From positions 1 to 50,191 of the forward strand of contig NZ_JAGHQW010000045.1 of assembly GCF_017744115.1 (NCBI RefSeq): DNA of 50,191 nt, written 5' to 3'. The notes beneath the pieces were generated by a model. The model was not told where the DNA came from, searched no databases, and saw nothing but the letters and a program-made list of their open reading frames with translations. This document shows positions 26,581-36,246 of the stretch, in pieces. Made by a program: the position numbers and the translations under genes. Every line of letters begins with the position of its first letter. Position 1 is the stretch's first letter. Origin of the DNA: Salinisphaera sp. G21_0 (GTDB lineage Bacteria; Pseudomonadota; Gammaproteobacteria; Pseudomonadales; Endozoicomonadaceae).

Positions 26581-27630
26581 ATGCAGATAAAAGAAGCCAT
26601 CAACCGGGTAGTACAACATCTTGACCTGAGCCGGGATGAAATGGTCAAGGTCATGCAACAGATCATGACAGGCCAGTGCAGTGACAGCCAGATTGCCGCT
26701 TTTCTGACTGGCATGCGGATGAAAAGCGAGAGCATTGAAGAGATCACCGGGGCGGCCATGGTCATGCGACAGCTGGCTACCCGGGTTGAGGTAAACGCTG
26801 AGCATCTGGTGGATATTGTCGGTACCGGCGGGGATGGAGCCCACTTGTTCAACGTCTCAACAGCGTCGGCATTTGTCTGTGCGGCTGCCGGTGCCAAAGT
26901 GGCAAAGCATGGTAACCGTGGGGTTTCCAGCTCAAGTGGCAGCGCCGATCTTCTGGAGCAGGCTGGCGTCAACCTGGATATCAGCCCTGATCAGGTGGCC
27001 CGCTGCATTACTGAGGTGGGGGTTGGCTTTATGTTTGCACCAGCCCACCACTCAGCCATGAAAAATGTGGTCGGTGTACGCCGGGCGCTGGGCATTCGTA
27101 CTCTGTTTAATATTCTTGGGCCGATGTCTAACCCGGCTAACGTAAAAAATCTGCTGATTGGTGTCTTTAACCGGGAGCTATGCCGTCCCATGGCCGAAGT
27201 ACTGCGTGAACTGGGCAATGAGCATGTTATGGTGGTGCATTCTGTCGATGGACTGGATGAAATCAGTATTGCCAGTGCAACTCACGTTGCTGAGCTGAAG
27301 GATGGCAACATCCGCGAATACACCCTGACACCGGAAGATTTCAATATCAACTCCCAAAGCCTGATCGGGCTGGACGTGAAAGACAGTGATGAATCACTGG
27401 CGCTGATCAAAGACGCCCTCGGTAAACAGGAGGGAAAATACGCTGAAAAAGCCGCCAGCATGATCGCCCTGAATGCCGGTGCCGCCATCTATCTTTCGGG
27501 GGTTGCCGGTGGCCTTGAGGAAGGTATTCTGATGGCCCGGGACGCCGTCGATAGTGGCCTGGCGCTGGAGAAAATGAAAGAGCTTGCCAGCTTCACCCGC
27601 GTTTTTTCTGCAGAAGCAGCCAACTGGTAA
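26581..27630 (+). CDS. trpD: Anthranilate phosphoribosyltransferase
   Basis: TrpD joins anthranilate and PRPP to phosphoribosylanthranilate. The 349-residue product has the PRPP-binding GTGGDG motif ([18 protein letters not shown]), [15 protein letters not shown] and [10 protein letters not shown]. It is the third gene of the trpEGDC run. Confidence 0.98.
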   Translation: MQIKEAINRVVQHLDLSRDEMVKVMQQIMTGQCSDSQIAAFLTGMRMKSESIEEITGAAMVMRQLATRVEVNAEHLVDIVGTGGDGAHLFNVSTASAFVCAAAGAKVAKHGNRGVSSSSGSADLLEQAGVNLDISPDQVARCITEVGVGFMFAPAHHSAMKNVVGVRRALGIRTLFNILGPMSNPANVKNLLIGVFNRELCRPMAEVLRELGNEHVMVVHSVDGLDEISIASATHVAELKDGNIREYTLTPEDFNINSQSLIGLDVKDSDESLALIKDALGKQEGKYAEKAASMIALNAGAAIYLSGVAGGLEEGILMARDAVDSGLALEKMKELASFTRVFSAEAANW

Positions 27631-27647
27631 GTGAGAGGATTCAATTC

Positions 27648-28451
27648 ATGTCGCTACCGACGATTCTGAATAAAATCATAGCACGCAAGCATGAAGAAGT
27701 TTCTGAGCGCCAGAATACCAGGCCGTTTGATGAAGTAAAAACGCTGGCCGCACAAAACACCCCAACACGGGGCTTTGCCCGCAACCTGCTGTTACGGGTG
27801 GAAAAGCAGCAGGCCGCCATCATTGCGGAAATCAAAAAAGCCTCTCCCAGTAAAGGGGTTATTCGGGAACACTTCGAGCCTGCTGACATCGCCAGAAGCT
27901 ACGAACGCTCCGGAGCCAGCTGCCTGTCCGTGTTGACGGACCAGGATTTCTTCCAGGGGAGTGACCGCTTTTTACAGGCCGCCCGGGATGCCTGCTCTCT
28001 GCCGGTGTTACGCAAAGACTTTATGGTTGACCCGTATCAGATATACGAAGCCCGGATGATTGGTGCTGACTGTATCCTGTTGATCGTCTCCGCACTGTCT
28101 GACCAACAGCTCAGTGAATTTAATGCGCTGGCACAATCCCTTGGAATGGACGTTCTGGTCGAGGTGCACGGGGCCAATGAGCTGGAAAGAGCACTGCCAT
28201 TGCCGGGCGCTATTCTCGGTATCAACAATCGCAATCTGCATACGTTTGAAGTGAGTCTGGACAACACGTTTGAGTTGCTGAACCGGATTCCTGATGGTCG
28301 GCTGGTGGTTACGGAAAGTGGTATACACACAAAACAGGATGTGGAATCCATGGTCCGGCATAATGTGAAAAGCTTTCTGGTGGGTGAGGCTTTTATGCGC
28401 CGGGAGGATCCTGGAGAAGCGCTCAGCCAGTTGTTTGGCAGTTATTTATAA
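27648..28451 (+). CDS. trpC: Indole-3-glycerol phosphate synthase
   Basis: TrpC closes the indole ring. The 267-residue TIM barrel has [13 protein letters not shown] (catalytic Lys), [40 protein letters not shown] and FLVGEAFMR. It is a stand-alone TrpC, not fused to TrpF. AGAGGA precedes the ATG. It is the last gene of the trp run; in pseudomonads crp/vfr follows directly, but here a galactoside module and sodC intervene. Confidence 0.98.
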   Translation: MSLPTILNKIIARKHEEVSERQNTRPFDEVKTLAAQNTPTRGFARNLLLRVEKQQAAIIAEIKKASPSKGVIREHFEPADIARSYERSGASCLSVLTDQDFFQGSDRFLQAARDACSLPVLRKDFMVDPYQIYEARMIGADCILLIVSALSDQQLSEFNALAQSLGMDVLVEVHGANELERALPLPGAILGINNRNLHTFEVSLDNTFELLNRIPDGRLVVTESGIHTKQDVESMVRHNVKSFLVGEAFMRREDPGEALSQLFGSYL

Positions 28452-28612
28452 TGGTTATTCGTATTCTGTGATTGGCAAATCAAAAATCACATAAACCCGA
28501 TCCCAGCAGGCAAATCGTATTTTCTGATTGATACATCAGGTCTTTGTGATTAATTCTGCCCGGTCATTCTTTGAACGTGGTTTTCCAGGAGGCTGAATCG
28601 GCCGAAGAGATT

Positions 28613-28639
28613 AGCCCTGAGCAAAGTAGCGTCAGGGCT
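28613..28639. terminator. Hairpin between trpC and melB
   Basis: AGCCCTGA (28613-28620) pairs with TCAGGGCT (28632-28639). It lies between convergent trpC and melB-like genes. The T tract is weak on both strands. Confidence 0.5.
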
Positions 28640-28671
28640 TTAAGTTGAATGTCATTAAAATGGAGATTCAA

Positions 28672-30126
28672 TTATATGACCATCACTGGAGAAATAGTCG
28701 CATCGTAACTATCTTGAGGCACTCTGTCTGTTTTAACGTATCTCTGCTCAAGGGCATGCTGAACTTTGTCCAGCACAGAACCATTTAATCGGTAAAAGTA
28801 GCGATACACAACCAAAGCAATCAGGCAAGTGGCAGCCGGTGCCAGATAGACAAGCTGGAGGCCATTCAGGGTTTCAGCTGACTGAACCTGGTTTGGCACA
28901 TAATTGATAACAGTAAGGCAGACACCCACCAGGAAGCCAGTCAGAGCACTGGTGCATTTAAAAATCAGGGTATGGGTTGAATAAGAGACACTTTCGGATC
29001 GCATGTTCAGCTTGTAATCACCATAATCCACACAGTCCGCGACCATTAATATCGCCATCAGCCAGTATAGGGCGTTGGATAATCCAAAGGCAATACCAGC
29101 CAGTGCAATCAGAAACACTGAGCCCTGGGTAAAGTTGGCAACAACAAACAGAACCATCGCTGAAACAACCGGCATAAGCAGTGAGAAAGAGAAGATGGTT
29201 CGGCGTCCAAAAGCATCAACCAGCCTGGGAAATACAATTAGAGAGCCGGTGCCAAAAATACCCGCCCAGAGCATGGCAGCAGAAAATAAGCTGTTGTCGT
29301 TTAAGACATAGGTATAGAAGTAAAGATTCAACCCTGCTGTCATATTGGCAGAAAAACAGAACAGGAATGCAATCAGCATCAGCGTGATAAACTGATCATT
29401 CCCGAAGACTAGGGTCAGGGCGTCTCTGATATTGAACGACTGGTCCGGATCTTCACTGACTTCAATATTCTGTTCAGTCCATGCACAGGTGACCAGCGCG
29501 CTGATAATGGCCAGAAGTGCGCAGGCCACGGCAAACAGCAGATACCCCCTGGCTTCATCGCCATTACCCAGAAAGTTGACGGCGGCTACACCGAGGCCAC
29601 TGGCCAGATACCCGCCCAGGGACGCAAACAGCCGTGGGTAAGGCATCAGTTTTTCGCGTTCTCCCTTATCAAGGGTAATGGTTGGAATCATTGACCAGAA
29701 CGGTGCATCAAGAAGGGTGTAGGTCATACCCCAACCCACATAGGTGACCGCTATAAATACCAGCTGTTCCGTACCGGTAAAAAGATGGGCAGAAAACAGT
29801 GCAACAATAAAGATGGCGTTAAGTAGATTGCCAACCAGGATCCAGGGTTTGTATTTACCCCAGCGTGTTTTTGTTTTGCTGACGATGTACCCCATAATGG
29901 GGTCGTTAATGGTGTCCCAGATACGGGCAAACAGGAAAACAGTGCCGACAAAAGCAGCAGACACACCAATAATGTCGGTGTAATAAAAGAACAGGAAAGT
30001 ATTAATGGCAATCAAACCAAAGTCTTTTCCAAACCCCCCAATACCATAGGAAAGCCGGGTCTTTAGACTGACGCGACCTGTATGTTCTTCTGCAGTTTTA
30101 TTTAACATAGGGTTACCCATCACCAT
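28672..30126 (-). CDS. melB: MelB-type galactoside:cation symporter (GPH family)
   Basis: The 484-residue, 12-segment transporter of the glycoside-pentoside-hexuronide family imports alpha-galactosides with Na+ or H+. The N-terminus (RLSYGIGGFGKDFG) and the cation-site loop FARIWDTINDPIMGYIVSKT with KTRWGKYKPWILVG are characteristic of MelB. Start options ATG 30126, 30120 and 30108 are all in frame. It lies 116 bp downstream of the GH36 gene on the same strand, presumably in one operon. The exact sugar is unknown. Confidence 0.9.
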   Translation of the reverse strand: MVMGNPMLNKTAEEHTGRVSLKTRLSYGIGGFGKDFGLIAINTFLFFYYTDIIGVSAAFVGTVFLFARIWDTINDPIMGYIVSKTKTRWGKYKPWILVGNLLNAIFIVALFSAHLFTGTEQLVFIAVTYVGWGMTYTLLDAPFWSMIPTITLDKGEREKLMPYPRLFASLGGYLASGLGVAAVNFLGNGDEARGYLLFAVACALLAIISALVTCAWTEQNIEVSEDPDQSFNIRDALTLVFGNDQFITLMLIAFLFCFSANMTAGLNLYFYTYVLNDNSLFSAAMLWAGIFGTGSLIVFPRLVDAFGRRTIFSFSLLMPVVSAMVLFVVANFTQGSVFLIALAGIAFGLSNALYWLMAILMVADCVDYGDYKLNMRSESVSYSTHTLIFKCTSALTGFLVGVCLTVINYVPNQVQSAETLNGLQLVYLAPAATCLIALVVYRYFYRLNGSVLDKVQHALEQRYVKTDRVPQDSYDATISPVMVI

Positions 30127-30199
30127 TATAGGTCTGCTTGAGACATTTAATTTTTTTACACGCTTTTAACTATTGAATATCAAATCCGATTATCAGAGA

Positions 30200-30224
30200 G
30201 GGCCTTTCGATCATTTAAAGGCCC
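30200..30224 (-). repeat. Intercistronic hairpin GH36-melB
   Basis: GGGCCTTT (30200-30207) pairs with AAAGGCCC (30217-30224) across a 9-nt loop. Without a T tract it is more likely an mRNA-stabilising or attenuating hairpin between the two cistrons than a full terminator. Confidence 0.5.
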
Positions 30225-30242
30225 ATCGCTTTAAGGGATTGT

Positions 30243-32345
30243 TTAGCAAGATTCCAGGTGAACCAGCATCATGGATTCAGGGTCTAGCAGTGGCATGGAA
30301 AGCCCGATATGCATCAGTTCTTCACCAGAAAGTACCAATCCTGAGTCTATCCAACCAGGCTTCTGCTTCATCAGCTGGAAACTGCCATTGGCAACATCCA
30401 CGGCATTAATTCGATATTTCCGGCAAGGTTCAAGCCCTGTGAAACGCACGGGTTCCGGTAGCGTGTGGCTACCCATGGCCAGCTGACAGATGGCCAGCAG
30501 TTGTTCGTTATCACCAGCAACACCATACACATGGCGATTAGTGTCGGTGCAGTCAAGTCGGAAACCCGTACCGGAATGTATAAGGTGCCGAAAGCGTTTG
30601 TGCAGAGCGATATAATCCGCCATTCCCTGCATCTGTTCTTTGGATTCCCGCACCGGATCAAGCTCGACACCCATGTGTCCAAAAAGTGCTGTCAACCCAC
30701 GCATATTGATGTGGTGGCGCCGCTTGGTGCTGTGACTCTCTTCTGGTCCAATATGGGCACCCATGACTTCAGGTGGAAAGAAGTACCCCATACCTCTCTG
30801 GATGGTTTGGCGCTCCAGCGCATCGTTACAGTCAGAGGCCCAAAAGCGGTGTGTGCGACGCAGCACTTCATAATCAATACGACCGCCACCGGACGAGCAC
30901 GACTCTATTTCCACCATTGGATGTTGAGCCCGCAGACTGTCAATCAACCGGTAGAAGGCTTGTGTCTGACCATGTACAGCCGGACGCCCTTGATGACCGG
31001 GCTGAACCAGCTCCCGGTTCATATCCCATTTCAGATAGCTGATATTGTAACGGCTCAACAAGCCATCAAGGCGCTCATACAAATAGTTGAAGCAGTTACG
31101 GTTTTGCAGGTCAAGAACGTACTGCCAGCGTCCGGAAGGTTGTTCGTAACCGTCCAGTTTCAGCAGCCAATCCGGATGTTGTTGGTAAAGAATGGAATCC
31201 TCATTAATCATCTCCGGCTCAACCCAGAGACCAAACTCCATACCCAATTCATTAACCCGGGCAATGACCGGTTCCAAACCGTCAGGGTATTTAACTTCAT
31301 CCAGGTACCAGTCACCCAGTGCTGCCCGCTCATGGTTACGGCCAATAAACCAGCCATCATCCACGATAAAGCGCTCGACCCCGATTTTTGCAGCACCTTC
31401 CGCCATCTTCATAATGTATGCGGGATTATGATCAAAATAGATACCTTCCCATGTATTCAAATGGACCGGCCGGGGCTTTGCCCCGGGGAAACTGATAATA
31501 TGAGAGCGAACATACTGGTGGAAGCGTGAGGAAATGCCATTCAATCCCTCACTGCTGTATGTCCCATACAACCATGGTGTAGTGTAGCTTGCGCCAGGCT
31601 CAAGAATGATCTCTCCGGGCAGCAATAACTCTCCGGCCTGGATAAAACGACGACCGTCACTTTTTGCATCAACACGTAGTTGGTGGTTACCACTCCAGCC
31701 AAGATGGAAACCCCATACGTCACCGGACTGCTCACTGAAACCCTTGCTACCAACCATGGCACCCGGGAAATTTTCGTGGGATGTTCGCCCACGACGGTTC
31801 TCCTGAATAAAAGAACCATGAATCAGGTCTTTGCGTTCTGTGTGAAATTCACGAATCCAGCTACCGTAAAAATGCATCAGTTCGGTAGCATAAGTGGGTA
31901 GCGGCAGGGTATTAGCCAGCTTATTCAGGATATAGTCAGAGTCACCGGTATTGGTAATGGTCATCCGGCTTTGCAAGATATCACTCTCTGCCTCTATTGC
32001 CAGTTCCATATCCAGCCGCAATTGGGCGATTGAGTCCACTGCTGAAAAAGAAACCGTATGTGGTGTGACACTCTCTTCACTTAATATGAAGACCGGTGCC
32101 CAGTGCTTACCCTGGCGATGGCCTTCAATGCCCGGTGCGCTGAACAACCCCCGACCGCTCTCCGGGCACAACGTCAACGGAATATCAGTATCCAGGCGTG
32201 CCTGAGATACCGGACGCTGTGTTGCTGATATCAAATCTTCAGTTATAGACGACAATTTTCGTCCCCAGTGAATAATTTCAGGCATCTGAGCCGTTTTAAT
32301 CACCAGACTGGTAGTTCGCCCCGTTAAATGAACGATTTTCGTCAC
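30243..32345 (-). CDS. GH36 alpha-galactosidase
   Basis: The enzyme hydrolyses terminal alpha-galactosyl residues from melibiose, raffinose or galactosylglycerol-like substrates. The 700-residue product has the GH36 layout: an N-terminal beta-supersandwich to about residue 290, then a TIM barrel with FIVDDGWF, the nucleophile Asp441 in YLKWDMNR, ESCSSGGGRID, and the acid/base Asp505 in FWASDCND. There is no signal peptide, so it acts in the cytoplasm after uptake by the MelB-like transporter. The GTG start at 32345 has GAGG six bases upstream. A LacI-type operator lies 12 bp upstream of the start. Confidence 0.95.
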   Translation of the reverse strand: MTKIVHLTGRTTSLVIKTAQMPEIIHWGRKLSSITEDLISATQRPVSQARLDTDIPLTLCPESGRGLFSAPGIEGHRQGKHWAPVFILSEESVTPHTVSFSAVDSIAQLRLDMELAIEAESDILQSRMTITNTGDSDYILNKLANTLPLPTYATELMHFYGSWIREFHTERKDLIHGSFIQENRRGRTSHENFPGAMVGSKGFSEQSGDVWGFHLGWSGNHQLRVDAKSDGRRFIQAGELLLPGEIILEPGASYTTPWLYGTYSSEGLNGISSRFHQYVRSHIISFPGAKPRPVHLNTWEGIYFDHNPAYIMKMAEGAAKIGVERFIVDDGWFIGRNHERAALGDWYLDEVKYPDGLEPVIARVNELGMEFGLWVEPEMINEDSILYQQHPDWLLKLDGYEQPSGRWQYVLDLQNRNCFNYLYERLDGLLSRYNISYLKWDMNRELVQPGHQGRPAVHGQTQAFYRLIDSLRAQHPMVEIESCSSGGGRIDYEVLRRTHRFWASDCNDALERQTIQRGMGYFFPPEVMGAHIGPEESHSTKRRHHINMRGLTALFGHMGVELDPVRESKEQMQGMADYIALHKRFRHLIHSGTGFRLDCTDTNRHVYGVAGDNEQLLAICQLAMGSHTLPEPVRFTGLEPCRKYRINAVDVANGSFQLMKQKPGWIDSGLVLSGEELMHIGLSMPLLDPESMMLVHLESC

Positions 32346-32357
32346 ACTGACCTCTTT

Positions 32358-32373
32358 ATGTTTGCGAAAACAT
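32358..32373. promoter_or_regulatory. LacI-family operator O1
   Basis: The 16-bp pseudopalindrome ATGTTTGCGAAAACAT has a central CG, as in LacI/GalR operators. It lies just upstream of the GH36 start codon and is the exact reverse complement of O2 at 32434. Confidence 0.75.
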
Positions 32374-32411
32374 TTGCATGAATGAACAATATACGACGCT
32401 GATTTGAGAAG

Positions 32412-32429
32412 TATTGATACTTATCAATA
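32412..32429. promoter_or_regulatory. Perfect AT-rich palindrome between the operators
   Basis: TATTGATACTTATCAATA has two 8-bp arms and a 2-bp centre. It differs from the LacI-type sites and lies 4 bp from O2, so it may bind a second regulator. Confidence 0.5.
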
Positions 32430-32433
32430 AATA

Positions 32434-32449
32434 ATGTTTTCGCAAACAT
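32434..32449. promoter_or_regulatory. LacI-family operator O2
   Basis: ATGTTTTCGCAAACAT is the reverse complement of O1, with centres 76 bp apart (about seven helical turns). This spacing would permit looping by a tetrameric or paired repressor between the divergent GH36 and lacI genes. Confidence 0.75.
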
Positions 32450-32591
32450 TAATCCCGTCAGAACAATATCGGTTACGGCCTCTTTAATGTTAGAGTGCTG
32501 TCGGAACCTATAACGGTAAACAGCTGCTCCCTGTTGCATACAATTTTATAACTGATGAGCTGCTGTTTTGTGTACGTGCAGAATGAAGCCA

Positions 32592-33623
32592 ATGGTAAAA
32601 GTGACTTTCAAGGATGTGGCACAACTTGCTGGGGTATCCACCCAGACCGTGTCACGGGTAACCAACAATGCCAGCAATGTAACAGAGAGTACCCGTCAAC
32701 GGGTAAGGGCCGCTATCGAGCAGCTGGGTTATATTCCCAGCAAAAATGCCCAACTGCTTGGCCGCAGACAGTCCAGATTGATTGGCCTGGTAACGTTGGA
32801 CCTGACTTTTTTCGGGGCCGCGATGGTCGCAGGAGGTATCCGTCGGGCAGCCCAGGAGCATGGTTACAGTGTGGCTCTTGCTGTTGTTGATGACATATCT
32901 TCTGGTGACGTAATGAAAGCCATTCAGGAACTGCGAAGCCAACAGGTAGATGCAGTCGTTATTAATATGCCTATTGCCCGGGAACAGGCGGTTAGCCTGA
33001 CCAATTCTTTTCCAGATATGCCTATTGTCTTTGCAGACACTTATCCGGCACCGGATATTGTTACGGTTATGTCTGACCATGGATCAGGAGCCCGGCTCAT
33101 TGTTGAACATCTAATCAGTAACCGAAGAACGCGTTTCTTTTTTGTCAACGGCCCCGGCAACTCACCGGCAGCTGGTCTACGGCGACAAAACTGGATAAAG
33201 GCCCTTCAGGAGCGAGAACTGGAGCCAGTTGGTGAAGTGGTGGCGAACTGGTCAGCCCATGAAGCGTATCAACAAGTTACCGAAGTGTTAAAGTGCAATA
33301 CCACCATTGATACTATCTTATGTGCAAATGACCAAATGGCCCTGGGGGTATTGAAAGCTCTGCACGATCATGGTCTTTCTGTTCCGCAAGACGTTGCCGT
33401 GACCGGCTTTGACGACACTCCGGACAGCGCTGTGTATCAGCCAGCACTGACAACAGTGCAGCAAGACTTTACCAGGCTGGGAGAAGTCATTGTCGAAAAC
33501 ACATTACAAATGCTTAGTGGAAACAATGCTGACGCCACCAACAGGAAGACTGAGCTTCAGCAAAAAGTTTCCGTTACCGTTCCTGTATCTCTGGTCATTA
33601 GAGAGAGTTCGACTCAGGTGTAA
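32592..33623 (+). CDS. LacI-family transcriptional repressor of the galactoside module
   Basis: The ~343-residue product starts with the LacI helix-turn-helix (VTFKDVAQLAGVSTQTVSRV) and hinge helix (NAQLLGRRQSRLIGLVT), then a periplasmic-binding-protein-like sugar domain (ILCANDQMALGVLKAL, VTGFDDTPDS). I start at ATG 32592 (MVKVTF); 32583 is an alternative. It is divergent from the GH36 gene and almost certainly binds the two identical operators between them. The inducer is presumably an alpha-galactoside or galactose. Confidence 0.92.
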   Translation: MVKVTFKDVAQLAGVSTQTVSRVTNNASNVTESTRQRVRAAIEQLGYIPSKNAQLLGRRQSRLIGLVTLDLTFFGAAMVAGGIRRAAQEHGYSVALAVVDDISSGDVMKAIQELRSQQVDAVVINMPIAREQAVSLTNSFPDMPIVFADTYPAPDIVTVMSDHGSGARLIVEHLISNRRTRFFFVNGPGNSPAAGLRRQNWIKALQERELEPVGEVVANWSAHEAYQQVTEVLKCNTTIDTILCANDQMALGVLKALHDHGLSVPQDVAVTGFDDTPDSAVYQPALTTVQQDFTRLGEVIVENTLQMLSGNNADATNRKTELQQKVSVTVPVSLVIRESSTQV

Positions 33624-33773
33624 AAGTCTTGTCGGTTTTCAGGGGGGGGCGCTGGGCTGACAATATCTGCGACTACTAAAATACCGAGAAATTAAAAATC
33701 AACAGTTACGCAGAAAGTTCTGTTATCAAATAAGTCATCCTATCAATCATCAAATACAGATACCCTTTAAAAT

Positions 33774-33808
33774 TAAAGGCCGCCCTGAGAGGGTCAGCCA
33801 GCCTTTAT
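33774..33808. terminator. Bidirectional terminator lacI / sodC
   Basis: An A-rich flank and AAAGGC-CGCCCT stem with AGGG...GCCTTT (33775-33806) separate convergent lacI and sodC. On both sides the stem is flanked by A/T runs that act as a T tract when transcribed. Confidence 0.55.
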
Positions 33809-33816
33809 AACGTCAG

Positions 33817-34392
33817 TTATTGAATAATCCCACAGGCTATTCTGGCACCACCGCCACCCAGGGGTGGGTTGTCAGAATAGTTATCGGAACCGGCATGAAT
33901 CACCAGTGAACGCCCCTTCAGTTCAGAGAGTGAAAGTCGAGGTGCTATAACAGGGCTGACCGCGTTCCCATATTCATCAACCATTAATACCGGTAAATCC
34001 CCAGAATGCCCGTGACCTTCAGGCCCCTCGTGGTGACCGGTGCTGTTTGGGTCATAGTGATCACCTGCGGCCAGGGCAGCAACGCTCTGGCCACCTTTTT
34101 CTCCTGGCTCACAGGAGGGATTTTCATGAACATGAAAACCATGCTTCCCGGGTGGCAGATCATGCAGTGCCGGCTGCAGTCTAATCCCTTTGGTGACATC
34201 GTCATCGTCAGCATGATGTATAAACACGTTGCCTATTGTTGGCCCATTACCTGCCGGAGTCACCTGAAACATCGCAACTTCCAGCTTTTCCTCTACCTTG
34301 CCTTCAACCTGATCCGTATTATTTGAACACCCGGACAGCAAAGCAGATAGCGCGATCGGCAGAGCCAGAAACCTGATACTTTTATTAGCCAT
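33817..34392 (-). CDS. sodC: Cu/Zn superoxide dismutase lipoprotein
   Basis: SodC removes superoxide outside the cytoplasm. From ATG 34392 the product is about 191 residues with a lipobox signal (LSALLSGC), so it should be lipid-anchored in the periplasm. The metal-site motifs are present: GFHVHENPSC, the zinc-loop region GDHYDPNSTGHH, and GGGGARIACG. An upstream ATG (34452) would add 20 non-signal residues. It may protect against host oxidative burst. Ends convergently with the LacI gene. Confidence 0.94.
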   Translation of the reverse strand: MANKSIRFLALPIALSALLSGCSNNTDQVEGKVEEKLEVAMFQVTPAGNGPTIGNVFIHHADDDDVTKGIRLQPALHDLPPGKHGFHVHENPSCEPGEKGGQSVAALAAGDHYDPNSTGHHEGPEGHGHSGDLPVLMVDEYGNAVSPVIAPRLSLSELKGRSLVIHAGSDNYSDNPPLGGGGARIACGIIQ

Positions 34393-34473
34393 GTTATGAA
34401 ACCCCTGAGAAAACATATAAGCCTCAGTATAGGTTCCAATGACACTCAACAAGGGCTGATTATTACGGCTTTG

Positions 34474-35127
34474 CTAACGGGTGCCAAACACAACCATGGT
34501 TTTTCCCTTTACCGAAACAAGCCCCTGGGCTTCAAGGCTTTTCAGAACCCGTCCAACCATTTCACGGGAGCAACCGACAATACGACCAATTTCCTGACGG
34601 GTTATTTTGATCTGCATCCCATCAGGGTGCGTCATGGCATCGGGTTGACGGCATAAATCCAGCAACGTTCTGGCCACCCGGCCGGTCACATCGAGAAATG
34701 CCAGATCCCCCATCTTCCGGGTGGTATCCTTCAATCGGGCAGCCATCTGACCAGATAGCATCATCAGAATCTCGGGTTCTTTCTGCACCAGATCCCTGAA
34801 CTGCCGGTAACTGATTTCCGCTACCTCACAGGCGGTCTTGGCCTTAACCCAGGCACTGCGTTCCTGCTGGCCCTCGTCGAAAAGACCCATTTCTCCAAAA
34901 AAGTCACCCTGATTCAGATAGGCGACGATCATCTCACGACCACCATCGTCTTCAATAACCACGGATACAGCACCCTTGATGATGTAATATAGTGTCTCTG
35001 AAGTATCACCAGCACAGAGTATGGTACTTCTGGCCGGATAGTTTTTCCGGGAGCACATGTCCAAAAAAACAGACAAAAAGTGTTTTACTCCGGAGGCTGG
35101 TCTGACAGGTAAATTCTTTGCCAACAT
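34474..35127 (-). CDS. crp: Crp/Vfr cAMP-responsive global regulator
   Basis: The 217-residue CRP-family protein has an N-terminal cyclic-nucleotide fold: [25 protein letters not shown] contains the cAMP-binding Gly-Glu and Arg-Ser residues. The C-terminal HTH is [22 protein letters not shown]. These features and its place near trpC and an OsmC gene match Pseudomonas vfr. It regulates carbon use and, in Pseudomonas, virulence genes. It may also control the nearby galactoside genes, but I saw no clear site. Confidence 0.94.
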   Translation of the reverse strand: MLAKNLPVRPASGVKHFLSVFLDMCSRKNYPARSTILCAGDTSETLYYIIKGAVSVVIEDDGGREMIVAYLNQGDFFGEMGLFDEGQQERSAWVKAKTACEVAEISYRQFRDLVQKEPEILMMLSGQMAARLKDTTRKMGDLAFLDVTGRVARTLLDLCRQPDAMTHPDGMQIKITRQEIGRIVGCSREMVGRVLKSLEAQGLVSVKGKTMVVFGTR

Positions 35128-35312
35128 CTTCTCACCACAACTGCCTTGTTTTGATCACATCATACCGCAAACTTTTCTTGACTGTCTTGGCACTATTCGA
35201 TGAATGGGTGCTGTTACGAAGAATACAGAATTCTGATTGAATGGCTGTTTTGACACAAAGGCTTTAGAATTGCCCCCAAATAGAAACAGTCAAACGAAAA
35301 CAGGAATTTCAA

Positions 35313-35726
35313 ATGAAGGCTCAAGTCAAGTGGGTTGATAACCAGCGTTTTCTGGGACTGACCGACAGTGGCAACTCCATCGTTATGGATGCCGATAAAC
35401 ACCAGAAGAGCGCACCGAGCCCCATGGAGATGGTGCTGATGGGTTTAGGTGGGTGTTCTTCGGTGGACGTGGTCAATATCCTGGAAAAAGCGCGTCAGAA
35501 AGTGACCAGCTGCCATGTGAACATTGAATCCGAACGTGCTGATGCCATTCCCGCCGTATTTACCAGAATACACCTGTCTTTTGTGGTGAAAGGCAGCAAG
35601 ATCAAAGCATCCCAGGTGGAACGTGCCGTAAACTTATCCGCCGAAAAATACTGCTCGGTTGCCCATATGCTGGGCAAAGGTGGTGTTGAAATCACCCACA
35701 GTTACGAGATTATTGAAACCGAATAG
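35313..35726 (+). CDS. OsmC-family peroxiredoxin-like protein
   Basis: The 137-residue OsmC/Ohr-fold protein has two redox cysteines, in MGLGGCSSVDVVNIL and KYCSVAHMLG. Such proteins reduce organic hydroperoxides; this subgroup (YhfA-like) lies next to crp/vfr in many gammaproteobacteria. AGGAA lies 7 bp before the ATG. It is divergent from crp. Confidence 0.9.
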   Translation: MKAQVKWVDNQRFLGLTDSGNSIVMDADKHQKSAPSPMEMVLMGLGGCSSVDVVNILEKARQKVTSCHVNIESERADAIPAVFTRIHLSFVVKGSKIKASQVERAVNLSAEKYCSVAHMLGKGGVEITHSYEIIETE

Positions 35727-35733
35727 ATGATTT

Positions 35734-35838
35734 AAACCACAAAGACACGAAGGCACAAAGGAAGCCTTTTTTGTTAGCTGAGCCTGAAAATCAGGCAAGC
35801 CCAGAAAAAACTTTGTGTCTTTGTGCCTTTGTGGTTTC
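35734..35838. repeat. CACAAAG-type long inverted repeat
   Basis: AAACCACAAAGACACGAAGG... (35734-35760) is mirrored by ...CTTTGTGCCTTTGTGGTTT (35812-35838) around a 51-bp core. It lies between convergent osmC and hinT genes. The composition (CAC-AAAG / GACAC) resembles a repeat type seen in many bacterial genomes and is related in pattern to the one inside the gene at 41405. Confidence 0.8.
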
Positions 35839-35871
35839 ATTCTTTTTAAGGCCTTTCGCAAAGACTCACAA

Positions 35872-36213
35872 TCAGCCCGGCGGCCACTGCATTTGACGTC
35901 CCGCCAGCAAATGCATGTGTATATGGTAGACCGACTGCCCACCATGGCTGTTGGTATTCACGGCCAGGCGAAAACCATCCTCACTTACCCCTTCGCTGGC
36001 TGCGATGTCTTTTGCCACCAACATCATCTTGCCAAGCAGTGGCTGGTCTTCTGCTACGGCGTCATTCATGGTCGCAATATGCTTTTTCGGAATGACCAGA
36101 ATATGGGTTGGAGCCGCCGGGTTAATATCCCTGAAGGCCACCACCTCATCATCTTCAAATACTTTATCTGCGGGAATATCGCCCTCAGCAATTTTACAGA
36201 AAAGACAACTCAT
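35872..36213 (-). CDS. hinT: HIT-family nucleotide hydrolase HinT
   Basis: The 113-residue HIT protein has the catalytic HIHMHLL triad near the C-terminus, preceded by the NSHGGQSVYH strand; the N-terminus CLFCKIAEGDIPA is typical. It hydrolyses purine nucleoside phosphoramidates and aminoacyl-adenylates. I chose the start at 36213 (MSCLFC). It lies just downstream of cysZ on the same strand. Confidence 0.93.
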   Translation of the reverse strand: MSCLFCKIAEGDIPADKVFEDDEVVAFRDINPAAPTHILVIPKKHIATMNDAVAEDQPLLGKMMLVAKDIAASEGVSEDGFRLAVNTNSHGGQSVYHIHMHLLAGRQMQWPPG

Positions 36214-36246
36214 TAAACCCACTCCTTGCCTATATGAAAGATCCCA

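Noticed and set aside
30465-31529. 354-codon open frame on the plus strand opposite the GH36 gene
   Set aside because: It lies wholly antisense to a well-supported alpha-galactosidase and has no domain-like sequence or start signal.
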